Shown here piece by piece: positions 47,011 through 59,770 of a stretch of 64,000 nucleotides of DNA. The stretch is taken from assembly GCF_964656455.1 (NCBI RefSeq), contig NC_135719.1, positions 129,499,444 through 129,563,443 of the forward strand, read 5' to 3'. A model generated the notes under the pieces. It searched no databases. It saw only the letters and a list, made by a program, of their open reading frames with translations, and was not told the origin of the DNA. The position numbers and the translations under genes were made by a program. This DNA is from Halichoerus grypus (lineage: Eukaryota > Chordata > Mammalia > Carnivora > Phocidae). Each line of letters opens with the position of its first letter. The first letter of the stretch is position 1.

Positions 47011-50000
47011 TTAAGTTAGCTGATTTCATGGCCAATAGTTGAAGATACTAGACTTTAATTTGGATTTTCTCTTTATCCCCTCTCTGGTTATCTTGCTTTC
47101 AAAGCAGTAATATCTGTATATATGCAACATTGTTGTTCAAAACTTGATTTTAAGTCGTCTTACAAAGATTAAGGCTTGACTATTACAAAATATTGCCACT
47201 GTCTTCCCCCACTACCTCCCTGCCTCCTACACGTGGTCATCTCCATAGCAACCTCCGTAATAAAACAAAGGGCTTTTCCAGATCTGATTCACAAGGTCTT
47301 CAGCTCCCCAAGTTGTGGGGGTATATTGCCATTTGGTGTTAAAGTTGAACAGGCCCAAACCTGAATGGCACCAAACTAAGTCCATTTGCTTTTTTAGTGG
47401 CTGCACAGGTGTTTCATCTGATTCAAAAGCAGAGGGCAGAAATTCAATGCCGGCATTTCTTGAGTAATATAATTACATGGGGCAGGTGGGAGATAAAAGC
47501 AGGTTTTAAAACAATCTGTTGTGTTCGGCAACAGGGTGTGGGAGGGGGCATATAAATAAAGTAGGTGACAGAATGTTCACCCTGAAGGAGCTAACATGTA
47601 GCTCTATGAGACTAATATTGATCCCCTCTGCCTGAGATTATTCAGCTCCTCACATTTGAAGAACGAGTGTTTCTTCTTTCTAAATTTATTTATTCCATAA
47701 GGTATTCCTGATAAGTGATTCAGATACACAGGGAAATATGTTAGAGGCATATTTAATACAGGAGGGAGATAGATATTCCTACTGAAGCAGAGATTTTACC
47801 CTGGGGGCCTGATTAACACTGATGAAGGTTATACGCATAGAGATACCGAGCCCTCTTTTGTATTCAATGAGAAATATTTCCATAGCCTTCACATCTTCCC
47901 AAAACAATTTGGATTAAAAATCAGGAAAATTTAAACCAGTTGTTTCTGGAGGTAGGTTTTGCCTTACCTCAAGAGAAATCTTCCATTGCCCGTGCAGCAA
48001 CAGATAATGGTGACATTTAGATAACTTTGACATAAATCATTAGTCTAAGATTCTGTGTGAATACTGAGGTTAAAATTCTGGGTTTGAACATTCTAACTCA
48101 CTGCCTCAGTTTCTCAAATTTTACTCTTTTCCAGGCCTGATGTTTGACGGAAATACACTAAATGTGGTTAATTACCCAGGCCTTGTTTCATCTTACTTAA
48201 CAATGACCTTTTCTTCTCTCATTTTGTTAGCCAGTTTAGGATTTTCTAGCTGTCTCAGTTAGAAAGCATTTAACTTCTACAGCTTCTTTCCTGATTATTT
48301 AGGTTCACTAGAAGCTCATATTTTTCATAAATTTGCATAGTTCAGTATATGCTCTATTCAACAACTTTTGTTTTCATATGGGCATCAAATTTTAAATGAA
48401 ATTATTTTTCTTATTTAATCTTCTTTAAATCAAAATGGGCTTTAAAGCTCCTGGTTTTGAGTCAGATGTAAGCAATTGCCTTTCACACCCACCACCCACT
48501 TTGGCAGTTAGAGATCACCCTCATTTGTATAGCTCAATCAGATCATCTTTAGGGACCACTTAAATTTTGGGGGGAGTTTGGCTGATGATAGTCTAGAAAC
48601 CTTTAAGTCCAATGAGTGTCAAATTTTCTCTGGATGTAATGAGTGAAAAACAAACAAAAAAACCCTAGACCATGAGAGCAAGGCAGAAAGTGAAAGCTCA
48701 AGGAGTATTTGTTGACTGAATTTGTATGACTCTCAAAATACCTCATAATCTTAAATTAAAATTGGAGATTTTTCGTATCTCTAACTTCATCTTCCCTTAA
48801 AGAGCTAAATAAAATCTGTTGAATTATTTAAAATATATGATTCCATGCAAATAAATATCACCCTAACAAAACCCACATTTCTTCTTCAAAAAAAAGAATC
48901 CTCTACTTTTTATAACAAGTCACAGGTAAAATTGCATTTTCTAAACATTGACATGGAAAAACCAGCATTGAAACTTTATAAAATCATATAAAGATACCTG
49001 CATTAAATGAAAATATTCAGAAGAATATTTGAATAACTATTTAAGTACCTAAAAGTGAGGGTCAAGGTTTTAATTTTCCTAATTTGTACACGTGGATTGT
49101 ATTCCCTGCAAAGGAAGTCAGTGTCTATTTAATATTCCAGACTTGTGTCTTTGCAAACAAACTCTTTCCTTCCCAAGTACACTTCCGTTGATATGAAATT
49201 GTGCAGTAAACTCACATTTCATTGTTCTCACCTCTTTGGATCCAACAACAACAAAAAAATAGGGAAGCTGGGGAAGATTCAGATGACCACTAGAAAATGG
49301 GATTATTGATAAATGATATTATGGGAAGTCAAATTACAATTAAGATCTTTAGTAAATTCACATTTGTGATCTAAAGTATGGTAATTGATTCTGATATATA
49401 GAGAAATTGACAAAAGTCACTTCCCAAATGGAAAAGAAATCTTCTCTCCCTTCCCTGGTCTGACCCCTACTGTCTCCATCTTTGGAAATAGAAATAATAT
49501 CAAAACATTGTGATCTTAAGTTAGCATTTGTGTAATTGAAAATCACCAACTTTCTGAATTTTATATTATAGTCTCAATATTCTAAAGTCCTGAAGGCAGG
49601 GGTCACAAAGCAGAGAAAAAATAAAAAATAAAAAGAAATGCCTTTTACACCTGAGAAATGGGCATGTCAACAATTAACCATATTAATTTATCCAGCCGTT
49701 ACACTGGGATACATTTTTCTGGTTGTCAGTTAGCCAGGTTTTTTGCCTCCACTTTTGTTAATGGGTCCTCTATCAAATCTCAAGGGATACTCCTTCCACC
49801 AGAAGGCAGACAGTAAAAGGAAGTATGAAATACATCCATCCATCAATAGGACTGTGCTAAACAACTTTCATAATGGTGGGATTGAGGGAGATGTTTAAAC
49901 TATTGGCAGTAATTTGAGATCACAAAATAATTACTATTCCCAGAGTGGTTCTCAGATGTATTTTTACTCCTCAAATCCACAGCTCTCACATTTGCATTCA

Positions 50001-50458
50001 GTGTTTTTGCTACTTTGTTCCTCTTCGTTAGTCACACTATAATATTCAGTCCAGTGCGGGTGAAATTTTAAATCTGGCAAAACACCAAGAGCATAGCCTT
50101 ATTTGTGTTCTCCAGGTGGACCTGGGTTCTTAATCTTTATCAGTTTGAGATTCCTCAGTATTTATAATATGAAAGTCTGGCACTGAATTGTTAAAAACTC
50201 ACCAAATCCTTAGGGTTTTTATTTGCTGGATCGCCATGGAAAATGCAGCTGAAATGTGAAGATAATACTGATTTTGGATCAGAAAGATAAGAATTATTTT
50301 CAGAATCTACAGATTAAAAAAAAAACTAAATGTGCTGGTCATTGACCTTAAATATGATATTTGCTATCTTAAGTGTTTATAGAAATACACCTTGTCATTA
50401 GTGTTTTCGGCAAGCTTGAAGCATTAGCAACTTGTACATTTTTATTACAAAGAATTGG
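47011..50458. other. Unique AT-rich intron, repeat-poor
   Basis: About 3.4 kb without a named repeat that I recognise and without gene-like open frames. Confidence 0.5.
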
Positions 50459-50576
50459 ATTTTTATTTAATTTTAAAAATATTTTTCCATATGGAAAAAT
50501 TGACTAATGACATAATGATTCTATTTACAATCTTGAGTTTCCATATGGAAAAATTTTTCTAAAATTAAATAAAAAT
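50459..50576. repeat. Inverted repeat, 39-bp arms, with twin CArG palindromes
   Basis: Left arm 50459-50497 and right arm 50538-50576 are reverse complements at 37 of 39 positions, separated by a 40-bp spacer. Both inner ends are the palindrome TTTCCATATGGAAA, containing CCATATGG, a match to the SRF CArG box CC(A/T)6GG. It could be a MITE-like element, a hairpin-forming transcript segment or a regulatory pair. I cannot match it to a named family. Confidence 0.92.
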
Positions 50577-53500
50577 TCAGTGTATAGTAGAATAGTAAAT
50601 GCCTAAATAAAATGCCCTAGGAATGTTTGAGTGTCACAGTGTCCAGAATCCACCTTGAAGCTTAAGTCCACTTTAAAACACTTTTAATAAAGGGATAATA
50701 GAAGTAATCTCAGAAATGTTTTATTTTTGCTAAGAAGAATATAAATAGATGTAAATTTCATTAATTTAATTAATCATTGTTGGCTATAGACATTATTCAT
50801 TTTTACATTTGAGTTATAATACATGTCTAATGTATGCAAAAGCAAATAAGTATCCACACATTTAGATCTAGGCTAAATCCTACCCATTTTTGAATTTCAT
50901 CCAGTGATTTATAAATTAATAGAGTATGTTTATGGGTGCATAATGTTCCCAATTTAATGGCATAATTTCTGTTTTCGTTCATTAACCCACTCAGTGATGA
51001 ATTGTATCACTCTCTTATAACCCAACTCCACTTCGGGAAGACAGATACAAAAATAAAGGGAACAAAAAGAAAAAAAAGGAAAGAAAGGGAAGAAACAGTG
51101 TGGACAATGAATGGAAATGCCTAGAATATTATCAGAACTTGGAGGAGAGGTTGCTAATTCAGCAATAGCATATCCCGTCTAAGGATGGGCAAGAAAAATC
51201 ATAGAAGATGATACCAACCAGTGACAGAATCACTTAACCCCAAAAATCATTCTTCTGTATCTTAGTTTGAGGGCACAGAATTTCAGGTTCACTATGATTG
51301 AAAAATTAATACAGTTCAGTAATAAACTTTTCTTTGAACACACATACAGTATGGTCTAGGACCAGGTCTTCTTGGGTAGCAGGGTAAGTAAGGATGAGCA
51401 TGATGAAGGGACAATTTCAAGCCAAACTCAGGAGAACTTTCTGATTTCAAATGCTAATGCAAGTAGTTGATAACAAGTGAGCTTAATGAAATCATTAAGC
51501 AAGCCCCTCCCCTCCTCCAAATTAATAAAGAGGGATTGGGTTTCTAAGGAAAGGTTTTTATGAGTTTTCTTTTTTTCTTTTTGTTCTGTATTTTTTCTCC
51601 CATTAAGTCCCAGTATATATACTGTGTGTATATATATATATTTGTATATAATATGTGTGCATACTAAATGTAGAGTACCTATCACGCCATATATATGTAG
51701 ACACAGTATAAGTGATATTAGACTAATGTAAACAGAGATTAACAACAGTCCCTGCCATCAGTCATGTGTTTACACAGAAATTCACACCTTCATTTTTACA
51801 TCAGCCAACACAGACATGCATGATACTGTTTTAACTTCGCGAACAAAGCATGTGAACTTTTCTTTAGGTTTTGTTTTCTTCTGTATCATAATTACAGTGA
51901 TGATTCCATAATTCAGTTATCCTTGGGAGGGGTGGAGAGAAAAAATTATACAGATATATCTATCCATATATGCACGTTCCTGTGTATATATATAAATAGA
52001 TATATACCTTGTATATATTTGAAAAACATTTTCTGTCGTTTCACCTCATCTTGTGCCGCATGAATTTTTGGTGGTTCGATTTACTTTATTTTGTTTTGAT
52101 TCACATTTAGTATTTTGGTCATTATGGCTATGTGAAACTCATTGCTGTATTTTTATTGGTAATAACAGTCATTTTTAAAATACTGAGAGATATATAGATA
52201 TACAAAACAAACAAGGCAACAAAATCTTTTCTTGCCATCCTAATCTCTAATTTCTCCCCCTTCAGCATATCCCTCCAGTATTTATATTTATGCTTGAAAC
52301 AAAACAAACCCCAGCAAATCCAAGAAAGTTGTGTACAAAAGAATGAAATACTGTGTTTTCCTCTTCTTCCTCCTATATAGATATATTTTTTCCTTTTAAT
52401 TTCCTTCCTTTTCCCTTTTCATTTTTCCCCATATCTGCACAGGCCACTTGCCTTCCCTCCACCCCTCCTCCCCCCATGACAATATAATTAACTGAAAGGA
52501 GGACAAATGAGCCAGAAAAAAAAAAAAAGAAAGAAGGAAAGACAGGTAGACATCCAGATACAAGAGAGAAACATATTCTTGTCCACAAATTTCAGATGGC
52601 ATAAAAAGAATTTTATTGCAGATGTAGAATATTTGTTGTATCTTTTATTTCTGGACCAGCCCAGGATCATTGTGTGGCATGCAGTGATAGTTTTGTAGCT
52701 AATCAACTAACCATGGCCTTCATCACCAATGCATGGTTGTAACGATGCCATCTTGTGTTTCATCCAAGTGACACATCCAAGCTAACCCAGCAAGTCCAGT
52801 GTATGAGTTGTGGGGGTAACTTTCTTTTGTAGTTATAATTTCATGGGTTCTCATTTTTCCTATTATTTCCATTGGGTCACGGCAGCCCCAAGAGCTGCTC
52901 TCACAACATCTCTGTATGGTTTCGTTCTTGTGTTTGCTTCCCTTGGCACAGCAGTCGAGCATATGTCTCTTGTCTGGTACATCTGTCTTGCCATCTTGTC
53001 TTGGAGTCCACTCTCGTGCTGTTGTTCTGTGATTCTGTTCTCTGTTTGTAATATGTGGTTTGAAATGCTCTCCTTTTATTTCTCACTCCCCTCTTGTTTC
53101 TACTTTTAACCTCACCCCTAGGGAACTTCACAAAGAAGCAAAACAAATTTTCAGTTAAGTGTAAGGCTGATAACTGTGCTTTGCATCTGGAAGTCATAAG
53201 TTGCACTTCTTACTGGCTAAGGGGGCAAAACTTACAGTGGGAAACTGCTAATGCTAAGAGCCAAACAACCACCCAATCAAAAACAACAGGAAACCCTTGT
53301 TGATTTTTTTGGCATAATCAAATGGGCTTACTATTAAAGAGATTTCACATAAAGGCTGATTTCCGGAGAATTTTTCTATTGATTATCAATCTTCTAGTTA
53401 AACCTTTTCTTCAGGAACAGATGAACAGAAAGGTTTTTCAGAAAATGCTAGTAAGGGAACATCCTCATTTCTGCTATATAGAGCAGTGCCTGTTCCTGAA

Positions 53501-54027
53501 TTGGTAAGGAATTTGTGAAAATCTGAATGTGTTTTATTATGAAATGAATTTATGTTTATGTATTTCAACCTAAAATATAAATGTGTTTGGCAAGGCATTG
53601 GAGGAAAAAAAAAAAAAAAAAAGCTTTTTAACTCACTGGTTCTACCTCATGCATATTTTGAGGTAAGATTATCTTTTGATCTTTTGGAGTCAAATGATGT
53701 ATATTTTATATTATTTTTTTAATTCATGGAAGCATTACAGAGCCAATACTTTGACTTAGACCTAAATCCCTCCTTTTCTCTTTCTAAAGAACATGACATA
53801 TGTAATAGCTTTAATTATGAGAATAGAGTCTGAATTTCTTGAGACAGAAGTGGAAAAAAGTGCCCAGTTAATTATTCAGGTGCTGGACTATGCTTCTGAG
53901 GATCCAGGAACTTTGTGGGATGACTTGGTTTGTTTAACACTAATAGTATGAAAATGAATCTTTGTAACTTCACCTCCTTATTCATAAAGTTTGAGCAAGA
54001 GAATATAAAATAGGTATACAATGGATT
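50577..54027. other. Unique AT-rich intron with microsatellites
   Basis: Includes TATA/TGTA tracts at about 51607-51655 and 51953-52020 and A-rich patches at 51047-51090 and 52517-52530. Open frames on both strands at 52373-53303 overlap one another and have no recognised product. A-run at 53604-53621. Confidence 0.5.
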
Positions 54028-54044
54028 AATAGATTAAAGATTTT

Positions 54045-54233
54045 TTTTTTTAAAAGATTTTATTTATTTGACAGAGAGATAGCGAGAGCAGGAACACAAG
54101 CAGGGGGAGTGGGAGAGGGAGAAGCAGGCTTCCTGCCGAGCAGGGAGCCTGATGTGGGACTCGATCCCAGAACCCTGGGATCATGACCTGAGCCGAAGGC
54201 AGACACTTAATGACTGAGCCACCCAGGTGCCCC
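54045..54233 (-). mobile_element. CAN-SINE, full length, 17-bp TSD (1 mismatch)
   Basis: T-run, aaaagattttatttatttga, caagcagggggagtgggaga, gggatcatgacctgagccga, ctgagccacccaggtgcccc. Target copies aatagattaaagatttt (54028-54044) and aatagagtaaagatttt (54234-54250). The minus-strand open frame at 54050-54346 is SINE-derived. Confidence 0.96.
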
Positions 54234-54433
54234 AATAGAGTAAAGATTTTTAAAATAGTTCTAAGATTTCTAAAATCTGTATTTCTAATCCGGAAAAGAG
54301 GCAGCATTTTGATGCAGATGGTTTTATGATGAGATGTTTCAGTCATGTCAGGGTAGCTCTGTGCTGCTCTTTAGGGCAAGGGCAAAGCAAGAGGAGACTA
54401 ATGGGCACTGTGGACTAAGAAGAACTTTTTTAA

Positions 54434-54508
54434 AAAGACAGGAAGGGAGAGAGGGAAGGAGGAAGAGAGTGAGGGGAGGTAAGGGGATAGGGAGGGAGGA
54501 AGAGGTAT
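54434..54508 (+). repeat. GA-rich polypurine tract
   Basis: About 75 bases nearly all A/G (acaggaagggagagagggaa, ggaggaagagagtgagggga and onward), prone to triplex formation. Confidence 0.88.
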
Positions 54509-55004
54509 TCATGCTGACTGAGGGAAAGCAGCTGGTCCATAAAGGTTAAGAACCAGCATGCACACAGACACACACAGCCCTAATTTGTAGTGTTTTCTGT
54601 AGTATAAAATATTGCCACCATGGCCGACTTCAAGCTACAAATATGACAACACGAAACTGAGAATTGGGAAGTACTGCTCATTAGTACATGATTATATAGT
54701 ATTTTCACCATACAGATACTACAGACATCAATCACCTCAAAAGCATAGATAACAGTAAAATGTAGTAATATAACTAGGACATAATGAGTTTTAAGATTTT
54801 AATACCTTTGTTTTTAACATAATGTATTTGATTGCAGTTTTATATACTTTAATTTTTGATGATGGCTGTTTAACAACCAACTTGCAAAATTGCTGAAAAT
54901 GTGCTAGTAATCAGCCGTCAGGACCTGGCTCTAGCACCCCACTGGCTCAGGTACCATGCTGGGGGCATTCAAACACGGGATTGATTTAAAATTTTTTTAA
55001 GTTA

Positions 55005-55175
55005 TTATGAGTGGGAAGCTGTTATGGCCATCTTACAGTTGAGAAAAATCAGGACTCAAAAACTTTGCTTCTCCAGGATTGCATTATCTGCTCATAGTGG
55101 CAGAGGTAAGATTCAAACCCAAATCCATTTGAAAATGGATACATTTTATTTCTACTGCAGTGTGCACAGAGGATC
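55005..55175 (-). repeat. MIR
   Basis: atggccatcttacagttgag, aaaaatcaggactcaaaaac, gtggcagaggtaagattcaa, acccaaatccatttga. Confidence 0.68.
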
Positions 55176-55889
55176 CGGATTAAACACTTACTAAAACACT
55201 AAATTTTGGAACTATCATGTGCTTATTTGTGGAGCTTTCACTAATTTTGTTTCCTCAAAATAGAGTTGCCAAATACTCCTCCCTTAGTAACACTGAAGAT
55301 GAAGAAGATATTTCCTAGGTTCACAAATTTTGCTTCTTGAGCTTTAGAAAGACATAATAGATGCATTTCTTAGCATGTAATTATAATCTCCAGCATGATT
55401 CCATTACTCAGTTGTTATGTTTTGTAACTTTTAAAATATAATGAACTTTATTTAGTTACAGTAGTTGATGCATGTTAATTAACCAACTGCACAGTGAAAT
55501 ATATCAATGCCCTTTACTTCCACATTTTCTCATCGAGTAAACTAGTATACTAACACTTAAAACAGCATGAGAACCTACATTGTATTGCAGAAAAATGACT
55601 GAAGCTTAAAAAAGTCATTTTCCTATTACATACTATATCATTGCTTTGTAAAAAAGTTTGAGAGATCTAGGACTTAAAAAGGAAAAGTGTTGGATCTTAT
55701 TAGCCCTTCTAATTTGACGAGAAAAATTCTGTGATTAGGTTTCCGATAGTGCAATATTTTACTTTGATTTGATGTCAGGGTTAGTTGCCCCTGTGGTCAA
55801 CTTTCAGTGATAGCATATATAATATTGAATAGAGTCCCCTGAAGTGATTTCTAGGCCTCCTCGTATAGGTTTGCCACTGCTTCATCTTT

Positions 55890-56157
55890 GTTCCTTCATT
55901 CGGTAAATATTCATTGAACACTTAATTGTAGCCAGGGATAGTCCTAAGTATTTTATATTTTTAACTTCTTTAATCCTCATAGCAATCTTGTGAGGGGCTA
56001 TTATTATCGTTTTTATTTTAAAGATGAGTAAACTGAGGCACAGAGGAGCTAAGCAAGTTGTCCAAGGTCACACAGCAAGGAAGTAGAAGGGATTTGAACC
56101 CAAGCCAACTGGCCCTCAAGCCCACACACTAGTCACTATGCTATACTGTCTCTTATT
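55890..56157 (-). repeat. MIR SINE, near full length
   Basis: Very clear reverse MIR: cattcggtaaatattcattg, taatcctcatagcaatcttg, agatgagtaaactgaggcac, ccaaggtcacacagcaagga, gggatttgaacccaagccaa, cactatgctatactgtctct. One of the best-preserved MIRs here. Confidence 0.92.
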
Positions 56158-56842
56158 CTATAGCGCTTACTCTCCATTAACCCAGATATATAAAAGAACT
56201 ACATGCTTCCTGCATAACAATGACAGAAAGTTTGTGTATTGAGTATATTAAGTGGTTGGGTAATACTAGTTAAATGAATTAATTACTGTGTCTCTCAAAG
56301 GCTTCAAAAGCATTGCTTGATTGGGGTTATGAAATTGCTCAGTTATGATTTATCTAAACAGCTATGGTTAAAACAACCCACCCTGGTTTCCTGTGAGGTG
56401 GAATGGTTCCAATATTCAGGATAAATACCATCACTTATATGAGGTTATTCTCTCTTGATTTCACCTATGTAATAATTTGTGCATTGGGGCTTCTCGCTCA
56501 TTACTCATCAGCAGTCCTGTTTAGAACATTTGATCAGACAACCGCCCCTCTGAAGATAGAGGCTCTTAGAGTTCTGGTAAGATGCTGTATTTTCTTTATT
56601 TCTGAAATAATTATGTTCCTTGGAGCACAGTGTTTTAGATGTTACAGATAATAGAAAGCAACAAAATAAGTGAACATGGACCTCAGAGGACATCTTTCTT
56701 AGCCCCTCGTTTTTCTCATTTTCTCGCATTATGGATTTCAAACTACAAAAAAAAAAAAAAAAAAAAGTCAAAACCAACAAGAACAACAACAAAATCCCCC
56801 AAAACCAAAAAACCAAGCCTTTCTCGGGCCCTTAAATTTTCT

Positions 56843-57052
56843 TTTTTCTTTTTTTTTTTTTTTTAAGATTTTATTTATTTATGTGACAGAGAGAGACACA
56901 GCGAGAGAGGGAACATAAGCAGGGGGAGTGGGAGAGGTGGAAGCAGGCTTCCGACAGAGCAGGGAGCCCGGTGCGGGGCACGATCCCAGGACCCTGGGAT
57001 CATGACCTGAGCCGAAGGCAGACGCTTAACGACTGAGCCACCCAGGCGCCCT
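56843..57052 (-). mobile_element. CAN-SINE, full length, 17-bp perfect TSD
   Basis: Long T-run, aagattttatttatttatgt, gggatcatgacctgagccga, gacgcttaacgactgagcca, cccaggcgccct. Perfect 17-bp target copies gggcccttaaattttct at 56826-56842 and 57053-57069. Intact CpGs, a long tail and a perfect duplication mark it as one of the youngest insertions. Confidence 0.97.
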
Positions 57053-57416
57053 GGGCCCTTAAATTTTCTATGCAAGAAAAGAATCATAAAAGGAGTTATT
57101 AAGGACTAAAATTCACAATTAAAAAGAAAGCATCTTTTTAAAGCTGTGCTTGCTTTTATTAGAATCCTTCCAAGGAAACTAGAGCTCGCCCAACCATCTG
57201 AGTGTCTCATGACAAGCTATATGGGTCCTGACCAGTCCTGAAGTCAAATCCTAAACCAGAAAATGTTACAGTTGCGATCGCTTGAGTAATCCTCTACACT
57301 GAGCAGTTGCACTGCATCTTAGCTCTGAAACAGAGACACCTTTATGCTAAGAGATAACGACAGTTAGCAACATTGTATTGCCAAGTGTTCCAATTTGTCC
57401 GCTCCATCACTCAGAG

Positions 57417-57631
57417 CAAAGGTCAGGCAGACTTTTTTTTTCCATAAAGGGCTAGAGAGCAAATATTTTAGATTTTAAGAGTCTTGGATGACCCATCATA
57501 ACTACTCAGCCCTGTTGTAACACAGAGGCAGCTACAGACAATACACAAATGAACAAGGGACGCTATGTTTCAATAACACTTCATTTTCAAAAGCAGGCAT
57601 CAGACTGGATGGGGTAGTTTGCTGACCCCTG
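57417..57631 (+). mobile_element. hAT-type non-autonomous DNA transposon
   Basis: Starts aaaggtcaggcagactt, includes ccataaagggctagagagca, aaatattttagattttaaga, acagacaatacacaaatgaa, and ends ggtagtttgctgacccctg. The ends form an imperfect terminal inverted repeat of the type aggggtcagcaaact. Exact family name not certain. Confidence 0.75.
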
Positions 57632-59584
57632 ATCTGAAGACATCTGAGAGGCTTCTGATAGTCACATATATGTGACGACGACAAATTCCTTACCTAAATA
57701 TGTATAGATGAATCCTTCTTGTTCATTCTACCGCCAGTCTTAACACACATCTGTTGAGTTCTCCCTTAAGTACCTGAGACCACATAGGATACGATAGGAT
57801 ATTAAGAACTCATTGTTTCCAACACGTCATTATCTCAGATATGAAACTTGACAACAAACAAACATTCACTACCAGGGTCATCTCCACCCTGCGTGCACAC
57901 TGCATTTCTTGTAAGAGCTTTATGCTTTGCCCTTCCTTTTGCAAATCTATCTTTCGGACTCCCTGCCTCGGCTGGGCATGGGCTGCCTTCTCCCCTGCTT
58001 CCAAACCTTTTTAGCAATAGACTCCTTGAACTCCAGCCCACATGCTGTGTCACATCCCAGTAATTCTTCCCCAAACCTTGGCTGTGGGTTATTGAGCTGA
58101 CAAATGTCTAAATGACTGAGATATGATATTTGCAACCTGCTGAGAACCTCTTCTTTCCCTGTACTTTCTGATTTGTAGCTTTATAAGTTTTGCAGAGCAA
58201 AGTGAGAAAAACGTTCTTGGTGACACTGGCCCAGGAACTGAATGGGGCAGACAAAATTGAAGGACGCAGGATTCCTTCTTGCATTGGGGGCAAAAGCATT
58301 TATTTATGTCTTAGCCCTCTGAGTGTCGGAGGTAACGGATTATGCGACGGGCCGCAGAAAGGAGCGTCCTTATGTCCTGAGGAGAATAATGTCTTCTACA
58401 ACCTGGCAATAGGTTAGGCAGGAACAGGCTATGAAAATCCAGGTTCAAAGCCATATTAGTATGACTGCGGAAATGGCATCTGTTACTTAAGGATTTTATT
58501 TTATGAATTAGTGCTTAGTCCCTTTAGCAACTTTAATATTAGAAATCTATGGAAAACCAACATGAAGAACTCCTGGATGAGCATCAGGTAAATTGTGAAG
58601 CCAGAACCGAATGTATCCCAACACCAGGGGGAGTGTAAGATTAACTTTGGGGAGCTAGGATGCTTAGTGACAGCATGAAGGAAGAGCTTTCTCCATTAGC
58701 AAGACCCCCTGATGTGGTACTGTGCCTGGAGTTGTAAGTTCCCAAACTGGCTCAGAAAGAAAGCAGAAAACTGAATGAAGAGATAATGCAGGGAGACAAG
58801 AAAGAGGGAGCTGTTAGGAGAGGCTTTGGAGGCAGGAGGCATAAGGGTTGGCTTCTAAAACACCATAATTTGGAATTAGTGTTTTAATAAGCCGCTGAGA
58901 TGAAAGGGATTGTAGAAAACAGGAGTAAAACAAGGGTAAATTAAGGCCTATTGATGGACGACCTGATAGGAACGTAACAAAAGAAAGTCGACTTCTTTTT
59001 CTCTCGTTATGCCTACGGGAGCCTGATATTTTACTGTGTGGTTGATTGGTTGGTTTAGTTTTTTGTTTGCTTGCTTGTTTATTTCTTTATTTACTTACAC
59101 TTATGCATTACAAGCTTTCCCTATAATGCAGACGGGCAAACTCAGTCCTCAGGGGCCATCTGGGTAGTATGAATAGATGAAGTAGACCAGATTTCTCACA
59201 ATCAGCAATAGCACGAACTCTGATAAACTGGAGAGCACGTGCCCTCTTTTAACAGCATTGAAATTAAATATATTTAAGATGTTAAAATAAAAATAGACCC
59301 CGTGAAAGTCAAACAAGATACAACGATGACACACATAGTGTTTTTCATCCCATCTTTAAAAATTCCTTTAGATCTTACCCCTTCATAAAGTTTGAGGAAT
59401 GTGCTCTCAGTTAAGATTTCTGGTGAAGGTACCACTTGGTGTCATTGAGTATCAAATTAAAACTGGCAATCCCTCTTCCAAACTCCCATAAGCTAAAGGT
59501 CTTTTCTGTATCTTTTTTTTCTTTTATTATAATCTTAAGAGTTTGCACAACTCTAAGAGTATACACTTGAAGAACTTTTAAGAG
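57632..59584. other. Unique intron with a CpG cluster
   Basis: No named repeat recognised. Contains six CpGs within about 50 bases at 58321-58370 (see findings). Overlapping short frames at 57810-58417 are unrecognised. Confidence 0.5.
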
Positions 59585-59735
59585 TTCATTGTAATTATTT
59601 TGTTTTAGGTGACAAAACTAAAGCCTACATACGTAAATAGATTTGCTCAGGATCACTGAGCTAGTTTTTGTTAGAGTTAGAATTAAATCCCAAGTGTCCT
59701 AAATCCATAATCCATGCCATTTTACTGATACTGTG
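59585..59735 (-). repeat. MIR fragment
   Basis: tgacaaaactaaagcctaca, atttgctcaggatcactgag, gttagaattaaatcccaagt, ccatgccattttactgatac. Confidence 0.68.
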
Positions 59736-59749
59736 TATCACATCTTTAA

Positions 59750-59770
59750 AAACAAAACAAAACAAAAACA
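59750..59770. repeat. (AAAAC)n short repeat
   Basis: aaaacaaaacaaaacaaaaa, four units at the edge of the MIR. Confidence 0.85.

Noticed and set aside
52373..53303. Cluster of open frames on both strands
   Set aside because: The frames overlap on both strands, none shows a family motif, and no strong splice sites bound them. Conservation could still be checked.
54050..54346. 98-codon minus-strand frame with LGGSVIKCLPSAQVMIPG
   Set aside because: This is the usual spurious translation of a CAN-SINE; the copy at 56.9 kb gives nearly the same peptide.
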